DNA of 9,549 bases from Gorillibacterium sp. (lineage in GTDB: Bacteria; Bacillota; Bacilli; Paenibacillales; NBRC-103111): NCBI GenBank assembly GCA_014380705.1, contig JACMJI010000184.1, positions 1-9,549 of the forward strand. Direction: 5' to 3'. The notes beneath the pieces are model-generated. The model did no database searches. It had not been told where the DNA came from and saw only the letters and a program-made list of their open reading frames with translations. The position numbers were made by a program, and so were the translations under genes. Below are positions 1-5,856 of the stretch, piece after piece. Position 1 is the first letter of the stretch. Each line of letters starts with the position of its first letter.

Positions 1-90
1 TAGAGCCCTATTTCAGATAAATAGCGTCTGTGGGGTCCGTTAGAATCATCGATAGCATTATCCTTCACTATCCTGCCCGTTCGTATTATG

Positions 91-124
91 AGATCAACCA
101 GTTCTTACTGGTTGATCTTTTTTT
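91..124 (+). terminator. Rho-independent terminator of an off-window rightward transcript
   Basis: GATCAACCAG (92-101) and CTGGTTGATC (108-117) form a perfect 10-bp stem around a 6-base loop, followed by a T7 run at 118-124. The T run follows the stem only on the + strand, so this ends a rightward transcript whose gene lies left of the window. In bases 1-43 one + frame reads 13 residues (RALFQINSVCGVR) before a TAG at 41-43. This could be the tail of that gene, but it is too short to identify. Confidence 0.85.
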
Positions 125-200
125 GTTTAGGATCGACAATTATAGGTAGCCGGTCGAACGTACCTGCCCGTGGGACCAGGATAGGCAAGAGTTGACCAAC

Positions 201-232
201 AAAAAAAAGAAACCCCTACGAATAAGGGCTTC
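201..232 (-). terminator. Rho-independent terminator of the exonuclease operon
   Basis: Read on the - strand, GAAGCCCTTA pairs with TAGGGGTTTC (two G-U wobbles) around a TTCG tetraloop, and a run of eight T follows. It begins 15 bases past the stop codon of the exonuclease gene. It marks the end of the leftward transcript carrying the nucleotidyltransferase and exonuclease genes. Together with the terminator at 91-124 it faces a convergent transcript, leaving about 75 bases between them in which I see no gene. Confidence 0.88.
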
Positions 233-246
233 CACATGAAATCTAT

Positions 247-993
247 TCAACCATAAACGCTTAATCGAGAGTACAAGTCACCTAGGTTTAGCACACCTCT
301 GCTCATAATATCCGTAATCTGGCGGGACCATAGTTTGGCTGTCATCACGGAATCAGCAAGCGCGTGATGCCTATTTTCTGAGGGGATTTCGTAATATTCC
401 AGCAACCAATCCAGAGAGAGATTACGCGCTTTCGGGTTTAACCATCTAGCAATCATCATTGTGTCCAGCAGACGATGGTTTAATGAAGTCTTAGACGTCT
501 TCCATAGTGCAGCGTTCATAAATTGCTTATCATGTCCACAGCCATGGGCTAGAAGAACTCTTCTACGGATAAAATCCATAAACTCACTTAGTGCCAGCAG
601 AAGATCCGATGCCCCTGCTGCCTGTTCATCCGTAATCCCCGTCAATTGGACAACGATTTCTGGGATTTTACGTTTGGGATTGACTGGGCAATAGAAGGTT
701 TCTGACTCCTGTACCTGGTCCCCAATCACTGCGACGGCCCCTATGGAGATGATCTCGTCTCCATTATAAGGTGAGAATCCAGTCGTCTCCAAATCGAATA
801 CGACCGCTTCCATCTCATTTAACTGAATGTCGTACAAATCTTGTTTGCGTTGCTCCTTCATCATCGAGCGAATGAATGCCATATGCTGAGCACTTCCAGG
901 ATCGAATATGGAGGCGATGGCCGGGGTAATCCCGCCTTTTTTGTACAAATGCCACATTCCTCCGCCTTCATATGGCCTAAATGGTGGTTTCAC
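247..993 (-). CDS. DEDDh-family 3'-5' exonuclease (DnaQ/Pol III epsilon-like)
   Basis: A 248-residue protein with a complete DnaQ-type exonuclease fold signature. Exo I is VVFDLETTGF, with metal ligands D67 and E69. Exo II is AHGCGHD, with D155 in the place of the usual AHNxxFD aspartate. Exo III is HHALAD, with general base H209 and D214. All five DEDDh positions are therefore filled and activity on single-stranded DNA or RNA 3' ends is plausible. About 60 residues precede the domain (motif GGMWHLYKKGGITPAIAS) and are not part of the nuclease fold. The protein lacks polymerase and helicase domains and is not obviously the replicative proofreading subunit. The start is GTG at 993, with AAGGAGG 8 bases upstream. 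GTG overlaps the TGA of the preceding nucleotidyltransferase gene by 4 bases (GTGA), which suggests translational coupling and a shared task. The substrate cannot be read from the sequence. Confidence 0.9.
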   Translation of the reverse strand: MKPPFRPYEGGGMWHLYKKGGITPAIASIFDPGSAQHMAFIRSMMKEQRKQDLYDIQLNEMEAVVFDLETTGFSPYNGDEIISIGAVAVIGDQVQESETFYCPVNPKRKIPEIVVQLTGITDEQAAGASDLLLALSEFMDFIRRRVLLAHGCGHDKQFMNAALWKTSKTSLNHRLLDTMMIARWLNPKARNLSLDWLLEYYEIPSENRHHALADSVMTAKLWSRQITDIMSRGVLNLGDLYSRLSVYG

Positions 994-2087
994 GACTCAT
1001 CCCTCCTTATTGGAAATGCGATTTCTGGGTGCAGCTTAACCTTCTGTATCGCTACTTTCTGTAATTGTTTGACGGAGCGCAATGCTCTTTTTATTTCGTT
1101 CTTATTCGCTTGATTTAGCTTGTTGATCGCAAGCATTGGTGTGGGACCATATTCCCCAGAATCACGAAATACAGCAAGTGCGCGAAAGTATAAAGCATTC
1201 GTAAAATTACGCAGCCAATCCAACAGGAACTCGGGTTCAATGTCCGATTTCTTCTGCAACTGTTCGATTCTTCCCCTTGTTGATGTCTCGTATATTTTAT
1301 TCTGGATGGCAAGCAGACGTATTCCGCTAGCAAAAGGAATGTACAATCCATACTTCACATCAAATTTTCCCGTATCCTCGCCATATCGTTCTGTAATCAA
1401 ATGACCAAACAAACCAAGAGCAGGCTTGCGGCGAAGGGTATTCTCCAGCATTCGCTGCAACATATCAGGGCTTGATGCTATTTCCGAAAAGGTATGAAAA
1501 AGGTCATGTGCAAGACTTTCATTTCCTATAAGGAACCTCATATCCGCCACAATTAACAAATAACGTACCGATTCCCACGTTGGGCTCTCCTGCCATTCCC
1601 GCAGCATACCCTTCCAAGCTGACAGTGATTTATTCCACCGCGAAAAATTACAAGTAACCCCACCTTCGCATAGGGGATAACCCGCATTAGCAAGCCAACT
1701 AGTGATTCTCTCACCGAGTCTTGTAAAATATTCCTCAACGGCTTCTAATGATTCCTTCAACTCAGGCTCTGCATAGATCAACCCATTATCCTGATCGCTC
1801 CATAGGGTCTGCTCCCGTCTTCCTCCACTACCAAAGAGGATTAACGCATAAGGGACGGGAGGCTCGCCAAATCCCTCTTGAGAGAGGGATTCTTCAGCGA
1901 GCTTCACCGTCTTGATCATAATCATATCGTGGAGATCGTTAACCTTATCATTAAACTGCTGTGGGTCAGCAACTAAAGGGTGGTCCTTGAGCATTTCCGT
2001 GATCTGAATTCGGTAGGCCTTCAGTTCCTCCATGCCAACAGCCTGATCAATAAACTGGATGGCAGTCTTCAAAGAAAGCTTTGCCAT
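990..2087 (-). CDS. DUF294 GlnD-like nucleotidyltransferase, short form without CBS or cyclic-nucleotide domains
   Basis: A 365-residue soluble protein. Near residues 86-100 it shows the polymerase-beta-type nucleotidyltransferase signature GSGGRRE, four residues, then SDQDNG (S97, D98, D100). This is the arrangement seen in GlnD (PII uridylyltransferase) and in DUF294 proteins. The N-terminal ~75 residues are helical, and a helical DUF294_C-like region follows from about 195 to 340. Many family members, especially in proteobacteria, are about 600 residues with cyclic-nucleotide and CBS domains in front; here those sensory domains are absent. The start is the ATG at 2087, preceded by GGGGAGG. 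An in-frame ATG 13 codons further upstream (2126) lacks a comparable site and lies within the leader. The gene is coupled to the downstream exonuclease and follows amt by 179 bases. Nucleotide transfer onto a protein (PII or Amt?) is an inference from homology and context. Confidence 0.85.
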   Translation of the reverse strand: MAKLSLKTAIQFIDQAVGMEELKAYRIQITEMLKDHPLVADPQQFNDKVNDLHDMIMIKTVKLAEESLSQEGFGEPPVPYALILFGSGGRREQTLWSDQDNGLIYAEPELKESLEAVEEYFTRLGERITSWLANAGYPLCEGGVTCNFSRWNKSLSAWKGMLREWQESPTWESVRYLLIVADMRFLIGNESLAHDLFHTFSEIASSPDMLQRMLENTLRRKPALGLFGHLITERYGEDTGKFDVKYGLYIPFASGIRLLAIQNKIYETSTRGRIEQLQKKSDIEPEFLLDWLRNFTNALYFRALAVFRDSGEYGPTPMLAINKLNQANKNEIKRALRSVKQLQKVAIQKVKLHPEIAFPIRRDES

Positions 2088-2266
2088 AAAACATCCTCCC
2101 CAAGGATAATCGTTGTCAACGTCCATTGACGCTTGTGCGTCTACCGTTGATATATAAGACCTGTAAAAGGAGGATCCTATACTTGGTTATATTGTAACAA
2201 TAATATAATGAATTATTGTTAGTCAAGGATACACGCTCGTCGGGCTTTTTGGTGCCGAGAAAGCTT
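2088..2266 (-). promoter_or_regulatory. Structured leader and possible promoter region between amt and the nucleotidyltransferase gene
   Basis: These 179 bases contain no gene but several dyads. From the amt side: an inverted repeat TAACAATAAT-N7-ATTATTGTTA (2195-2221) with 10-bp perfect arms; a segment reading ATCCTCCTT on the - strand (2167-2175), complementary to the ribosome-binding site GGGGAGGAT (2093-2101) with two G-U pairs; a GACGC-TTGT-GCGTC hairpin (2128-2141); and CGTTG-T-CAACG (2111-2121). On the - strand a TTGACT (2221-2226) resembles a -35 element, but the hexamers downstream are poor -10 matches, so an own promoter is uncertain. No clear U-tract terminator separates amt from the next gene, so read-through is possible. 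Confidence 0.45.
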
Positions 2267-3649
2267 TTATAAACTTGTAGTATGTGCTTCGCTTGCCTTG
2301 CGCATTTGCTCAGGGTAGCCATAGCTGCCATGCTCGCTTAGGTCAAGTCCGACTAACTCTTCCTCTTCAGTTACACGTAAACCAATCGTTTTCTTGATGA
2401 CGAAGAGGATAAGGAAACTTATCACAACAACGAAAGCGAACGTTCCGGCAATACCCAACGCCTGCACCCCCAGTTGGTGCAATCCCCCACCGTAGAACAA
2501 GCCGGATTTACCAGGGGCTAATGCTTCAGTAGCGAACAGTCCGACGGATAAAGTGCCCCATACGCCAGCAATACCGTGAACGGAAAAGGCATAGATCGGA
2601 TCATCCAAACCAAGCTTTTCAAACCATATAGAAGTGAAAAAGGTGAATACCCCAGCGATTGCACCAATGACAACGGCCGCCCAAGGCTCAACATAAGCAC
2701 ATGCTGCTGTAATGGCAACGAGAGCAGCCAATACACCATTCAGCATCGCAGGAATATCGGCTTTGCCAAAGTAAATCCAGGAAGCAACGAGCGTTGCCAC
2801 TGCGCCTGCTGCAGCAGCCAGGTTTGTTGTGAGAGCTACATAACCAAAGAATCCATCACCCATCGCTGACAATGTGCTGCCCGCATTAAAGCCGAACCAA
2901 CAGATCCAGAGAATGATGACACCAAGAACCGTAAGTACCTGGTTGTGACCGGGAATTAAATTAGCTGAACCATCTTTGTTGAATTTGCCAATTCTAGGTT
3001 TAAGTAAGATCGTAGCAACGACGGCAGCTGTCGCCCCTTGTAAGTGAACAACCGTTGACCCGGCAAAATCAAGCATACCGATTTGATACAACCAACCACC
3101 ACCCCAAACCCAGTGAGCAGCAAATGGATAAATAATGATTGTATAGAGCAGACCGAAAATGAAGTAAACAGGCAGTTTGGCTCTTTCTGCAAAACCACCC
3201 CATGCTATAGCGAGTGATACACCGGCAAAAGCCAACTGATATAGAAATTCGATAGAAATCGGAACATCATTTGCTGTAAGCGAGCTAAACATGGAGTCAC
3301 CCAAGCCGTCAATGAAAAATCCGCTTGTTCCTATGAAGCTTGAGCCATCCCCGAAGGCTAGACCAAAACCTATTGCCCAGAAAGCGACGGCACAAATACC
3401 AAATGTAAGCACCGTCTTACCCGCAACATGTCCTGCATTCTTCATCCGAGTAGAGCCCGCTTCAAGAAGGGCAAATCCCGCTTGCATGAAAATAACCAAG
3501 ATAGCACCTAACATGACCCAAACCGAGTTAATAGCTGCTTGAAGCTCAGCACTGCTTGCTTCCTCGGCAGCAAATGCCATGGCAGGAAACATTAAAGTCA
3601 ATACGCATGCCGTAAGCATGACCTTTCTCCACATTGATATTCTCCCCAT
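2267..3649 (-). CDS. amt: Ammonium transporter (Amt/MEP/Rh family)
   Basis: A 460-residue polytopic membrane protein that carries ammonium/ammonia across the cytoplasmic membrane. An N-terminal signal peptide ends near MAFA-AEE (residue 28), followed by about eleven membrane segments. Family hallmarks are present: D194 and H202 in LDFAGSTVVH, with H202 the first twin-pore histidine; the second pore histidine H358 in AFSVHGIAGVWG; W182 in HWVWGGGWL; and WFGFNAGS at 251-258. The cytoplasmic tail has the conserved EEELVGLDLSEHG stretch, the region that in E. coli AmtB contributes to trimer cross-talk and PII control. Two starts have a site: ATG 3649 (AAAGGAG) and ATG 3634 (GGGGAG inside the first codons); I take the longer. 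Boxes of the GlnR/TnrA type lie immediately upstream, so expression probably follows nitrogen supply. No glnK/glnB partner is present on either side. Confidence 0.96.
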   Translation of the reverse strand: MGRISMWRKVMLTACVLTLMFPAMAFAAEEASSAELQAAINSVWVMLGAILVIFMQAGFALLEAGSTRMKNAGHVAGKTVLTFGICAVAFWAIGFGLAFGDGSSFIGTSGFFIDGLGDSMFSSLTANDVPISIEFLYQLAFAGVSLAIAWGGFAERAKLPVYFIFGLLYTIIIYPFAAHWVWGGGWLYQIGMLDFAGSTVVHLQGATAAVVATILLKPRIGKFNKDGSANLIPGHNQVLTVLGVIILWICWFGFNAGSTLSAMGDGFFGYVALTTNLAAAAGAVATLVASWIYFGKADIPAMLNGVLAALVAITAACAYVEPWAAVVIGAIAGVFTFFTSIWFEKLGLDDPIYAFSVHGIAGVWGTLSVGLFATEALAPGKSGLFYGGGLHQLGVQALGIAGTFAFVVVISFLILFVIKKTIGLRVTEEEELVGLDLSEHGSYGYPEQMRKASEAHTTSL

Positions 3650-3666
3650 TTAAACCTCTCCTTTAA

Positions 3667-3683
3667 TGTTAGGTTTTATAACA
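3667..3683. promoter_or_regulatory. GlnR/TnrA-type box 1 (perfect consensus)
   Basis: TGTTAGGTTTTATAACA matches the GlnR/TnrA consensus TGTNA-N7-TNACA at all eight fixed positions. It lies 18 bases upstream of the amt start codon and roughly 20 bases downstream of the transcription start predicted from the promoter at 3703-3731. A regulator bound here would act as a roadblock, that is, as a repressor under the condition in which it binds. The sequence match is direct; the identity of the binding protein is inferred. Confidence 0.8.
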
Positions 3684-3702
3684 TATAGCTTTCTTTGTTG
3701 TA

Positions 3703-3731
3703 ATTATATTTGGCTGTGTTAGAAAATGCAA
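3703..3731 (-). promoter_or_regulatory. Probable sigma-A promoter of amt
   Basis: On the - strand a perfect TATAAT (3703-3708) lies 17 bases downstream of TTGCAT (3726-3731), a 3/6 match to the -35 consensus that keeps the important TTG. Transcription would start near 3696, giving a leader of about 47 bases. The weak -35 is embedded in a GlnR-type box (3717-3733), as expected for a promoter governed by a nitrogen regulator. Confidence 0.6.
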
Positions 3732-3733
3732 CA
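3717..3733. promoter_or_regulatory. GlnR/TnrA-type box 2 (one mismatch)
   Basis: TGTTAGAAAATGCAACA matches TGTNA-N7-TNACA at seven of eight fixed positions; the first base of the right half is C instead of T. Its centre is exactly 50 bases from that of box 1. It covers the -35 element of the predicted amt promoter. Together the two boxes bracket the promoter. Confidence 0.6.
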
Positions 3734-3957
3734 TATATTTTCTTAATATTTAAATATATATTCAGAATAATCGTTCGGTTATTCATAATTAAAAAAGGTA
3801 ACAGCGGGGTGACTTAATTATATGAGGACTAATTTACATTTTTTATTGATTATAATCGAATAATAGCGGGTATAGCTTTAGATAATACATGTCTATATTT
3901 TAGTAACTTTGAAACCACGACATTACTCTTACGTATTGTTATTATGGTTTTAGAATC

Positions 3958-3971
3958 ATAATAGCTATTAT
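3958..3971. repeat. Perfect 14-base palindrome upstream of yugP
   Basis: ATAATAGCTATTAT reads the same on both strands and lies 23 bases before the yugP start codon, just ahead of the AGGAGG site. Its left half also pairs with TATTATG at 3940-3946, so alternative dyads are possible. Position and symmetry suit an operator for a dimeric regulator, but no known consensus fits well. Confidence 0.5.
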
Positions 3972-3994
3972 CATCCAGACAGGAGGTTCAAACA

Positions 3995-4708
3995 ATGATT
4001 CCAGGTATTGGTTATGGTTATGGACTTGATCCCATGATGATTTTGATTTTAATCGCATTTGCGTTATCCATGTGGGCATCCTTCAGAGTAAGAGGTACCT
4101 TTAATCGCTTCTCACAGGTAAGAGCATCCTCAGGTATGACAGGACGCGATGCAGCACGGAGATTGTTAGACCTTAACGGGTTACAAGACATTCCAGTTGA
4201 AATGGTTCCTGGCACCCTCTCAGACCATTATGATCCCATCAAGAGGGTTGTTCGACTCTCGGAGCCTGTTTATATGGAGAACAGTATTTCCGCAATCTCC
4301 GTCGCTTGTCATGAAGTAGGCCATGCCATTCAACATAAAGTAGCTTATCCTATGCTCGTGCTGCGGCACCGAATGTTTCCAGCGGTGAATTTCGCTTCAC
4401 GCATCTCACCTATTTTACTTATAGCAGGTGTGCTCATGGGATTCATGAATCTGGTTTTGCTTGGAATTATTTTCTTCTCAGCAGCCGTAGCGTTTCAATT
4501 AGTCACTCTACCGGTTGAGTTCAATGCCACAAGTCGTGCAAAGCACTTAATGGTTGCAGAAGGCTTTATCTCGTTGAACGAGAAGCCCGGAGTAGATCGG
4601 GTGCTGAATGCTGCGGCCTTGACTTACGTCGCCGCCGCTCTGATCTCACTGCTTCAGCTTCTCAGGTTTGTAATGATTTTCATGGGCGGCTCAAGATCTA
4701 ATGATTAA
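3995..4708 (+). CDS. yugP: YugP-like membrane-bound neutral zinc metallopeptidase
   Basis: A 237-residue membrane protein of the Zn_peptidase_2 family typified by Bacillus subtilis YugP. A hydrophobic N-terminal segment spans residues 13-30. A soluble stretch with the family motif SSGMTGRDAARRLL (45-58) and the DHYDP block follows. The gluzincin-type motif HEVGH is at residues 106-110 (two zinc-binding histidines and catalytic E107). Two membrane segments lie at about 137-170, then TLPVEFNATSRA (171-182), whose E175 is a candidate third zinc ligand, and a last hydrophobic segment at 205-230. Length matches the family. The start ATG has AGGAGG 8 bases upstream. The gene stands alone, closed by the bidirectional terminator at 4743-4793. 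Substrates of this family are poorly known; quality control of membrane proteins is only a guess. Confidence 0.92.
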   Translation: MIPGIGYGYGLDPMMILILIAFALSMWASFRVRGTFNRFSQVRASSGMTGRDAARRLLDLNGLQDIPVEMVPGTLSDHYDPIKRVVRLSEPVYMENSISAISVACHEVGHAIQHKVAYPMLVLRHRMFPAVNFASRISPILLIAGVLMGFMNLVLLGIIFFSAAVAFQLVTLPVEFNATSRAKHLMVAEGFISLNEKPGVDRVLNAAALTYVAAALISLLQLLRFVMIFMGGSRSND

Positions 4709-4712
4709 TCGG

Positions 4713-4741
4713 AATCTGAATGAACCTTATATAATATTTAT
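4713..4741 (+). repeat. Short intergenic repeat, copy A
   Basis: This 29-base segment matches 6534-6562 at 26 of 29 positions in the same orientation; the core GAATGAACCTTATA is identical. It starts 4 bases after the yugP stop codon and ends one base before the arms of the terminator at 4743. It has no coding potential. Confidence 0.75.
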
Positions 4742-4742
4742 G

Positions 4743-4793
4743 CAGAAAAACCGTTACCCGGTGTATCATTCTCCCGGTGTAACGGTTTTTCTG
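4743..4793. terminator. Bidirectional Rho-independent terminator
   Basis: A 15-bp perfect outer stem runs from 4743-4757 (CAGAAAAACCGTTAC) to 4779-4793. After a single bulged T (4778) it continues as CCGG/CCGG (4758-4761 with 4774-4777), closing a 12-base loop. The A5 and T5 tracts give a U-rich end in both directions. It lies between the convergent yugP (+) and lysR (-) genes and can end both transcripts. Confidence 0.9.
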
Positions 4794-4845
4794 TCCTTAT
4801 AGGATCGGTTCAATGAATCAATCAATATGGAATTTCAATTAATAA

Positions 4846-5733
4846 TTAGACTTGAAAATATCGCAACAGAAATTGATGGAAGCTGCTTGCTACAGGCGAC
4901 AAGGCTTCATGTCGACGATAGATGATGCCTATAGTACGCGTAACGACCGGATTTGTCAGCTTGACCTTGACTGGCTGCATCGGCAATGATTCCGTTAATG
5001 CCATCTCTGGCAGCAGACTAATCCCCATTCCTGCGGCTACAAGTCCTCGAATCGTATCCGTTTCCTCACCTTCAAACTCAATGTTCGGAGTGAATCCCGC
5101 CTGTTCACAGGCAGCAAGCACAATTGACCTTAAAGAATACGCCTCACTGAACATTACGAAAGATTCATCACGCAGCTCCGCTAATTCAAGCGTTAACCGA
5201 TCCGCGAAGCGATGCTGGGCTGGGAGAACGACGTACAACTCTTCTGTAAGCAGCAATTCTCCGCATACTTGGTCATGCTTCTCCGGAAAAGGAGAAATAA
5301 AAGCAAGGTCAATCTCACGATTAACTAAATCGCGGAGCAGACTGCTGTAGGTACCTTGACGCAGACGAAATTTAACACCGGGCCGTTCCTGGCGGAAAAC
5401 CGACACCACTTTTGGCAAAAGATTAATCCCAAGGCTATGAGGAAAGCCGATGCGAATCTCGCCTGTATCGGGATTGAGAAACTCTTGTACCTCCCGTACC
5501 GCACGATCCAGATCATTTAAAATAGTTTCAACTCGATTTAGAAACAGCTTCCCTGCCGAAGTTAGCTGTAAGTTACGACCTTTTTGCACGAATAAGGAAA
5601 TACCAAGTTCCTCTTCAAGTTGGTGGATTTGGCGGCTAACCGCGGACTGTGCGATATGAAGCTCCTCTGAGGCTTGTGTAACATGCTCAATTTTGGCCAC
5701 TTTCAAAAAGTATTGGAGCTGTCGAAGTTCCAA
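4846..5733 (-). CDS. LysR-family transcriptional regulator, GltC-like
   Basis: A 295-residue regulator of the usual LysR length. A winged helix-turn-helix occupies residues 1-60 (MELRQLQYF, recognition region around AQSAVSRQIHQLEEELG) and a linker helix runs to about 90. A periplasmic-binding-protein-like effector domain runs from 91 (IRIGFPHSLGINLLP) to the end and includes GLVAAGMGISLLPE. The whole protein resembles Bacillus subtilis GltC, the activator of glutamate synthase genes, but no gltAB gene is present here, so orthology is not claimed. The start is TTG at 5733 with GAGG 7 bases upstream; the family sequence begins exactly there. It is divergent from tpx, and a dyad-rich intergenic region is shared by both, so control of tpx and of itself is plausible. 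Confidence 0.93.
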   Translation of the reverse strand: MELRQLQYFLKVAKIEHVTQASEELHIAQSAVSRQIHQLEEELGISLFVQKGRNLQLTSAGKLFLNRVETILNDLDRAVREVQEFLNPDTGEIRIGFPHSLGINLLPKVVSVFRQERPGVKFRLRQGTYSSLLRDLVNREIDLAFISPFPEKHDQVCGELLLTEELYVVLPAQHRFADRLTLELAELRDESFVMFSEAYSLRSIVLAACEQAGFTPNIEFEGEETDTIRGLVAAGMGISLLPEMALTESLPMQPVKVKLTNPVVTRTIGIIYRRHEALSPVASSFHQFLLRYFQV

Positions 5734-5751
5734 GTCGTTACCTCATTTCCG

Positions 5752-5775
5752 AAATTGGACAATTTATTTCCAATT
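5752..5775. promoter_or_regulatory. Overlapping dyads, candidate LysR operator
   Basis: AAATTG-GA-CAATTT (5752-5765) and AATTGG-N11-CCAATT (5753-5758 with 5770-5775) share their left half-site, giving three similar half-sites in 24 bases. They cover the -35 area of the tpx promoter and the predicted transcription start of lysR. LysR proteins bind interrupted dyads in divergent intergenic regions; that this one binds here is inferred. Confidence 0.5.
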
Positions 5776-5785
5776 CTATTATAAT
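5756..5785 (+). promoter_or_regulatory. Probable tpx promoter with palindromic -10 shared with lysR
   Basis: On the + strand TGGACA (5756-5761, 5/6) and TATAAT (5780-5785, 6/6) are 18 bases apart. The -10 is part of the perfect palindrome TATTATAATA (5777-5786), so the - strand also reads TATAAT (5778-5783). There a 4/6 element TAGAGA (5801-5806) sits 17 bases upstream, a candidate lysR promoter. Both promoters would use nearly the same DNA and could compete. Confidence 0.55.
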
Positions 5786-5856
5786 AAGAGAGCACAGAAT
5801 TCTCTAGCCCGATTCATAAATAAGCTGATAATTTACAAAGGAGGAATGGAACTATC

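Larger units (their letters stand above)
3650..3994. other. 345-base AT-rich intergenic region between divergent amt and yugP
   Basis: No gene is visible here. The amt-proximal third holds the amt promoter and two GlnR-type boxes. The remainder is AT-rich and contains an inverted pair ATAATTAA (3785-3792)/TTAATTAT (3814-3821), the palindrome GATTATAATC (3848-3857) flanked by TTATT and AATAA, a TATTATG/CATAATA pair (3940-3946 and 3957-3963), and the perfect 14-base palindrome ATAATAGCTATTAT (3958-3971). The yugP promoter must be in this region but no hexamer pair stands out. The best is TTGAAA (3909-3914) with TATTGT (3934-3939) at a long 19-base spacing. Confidence 0.6.

Noticed and set aside
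461..694. Open frame on the + strand antisense to the exonuclease gene
   Set aside because: It is a shadow of the real - strand gene, with no ribosome-binding site or recognisable domain. Similar antisense frames inside amt, lysR and galT were dismissed for the same reason.
2088..2126. Upstream in-frame ATG (2126) as start of the nucleotidyltransferase
   Set aside because: It lacks a Shine-Dalgarno site, whereas ATG 2087 has GGGGAGG. The extra 13 residues would overlap the structured leader.
3823..3864. 13-codon frame starting at ATG 3823 in the amt-yugP gap
   Set aside because: No ribosome-binding site, AT-driven composition, and no resemblance to any protein known to me.
3868..3873. GGGTAT resembling a sigma-B -10 element upstream of yugP
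   Set aside because: The expected GTTT-type -35 at 12-14 bases is poor (GATTAT), and a canonical sigma-B system is not assured in this kind of organism.
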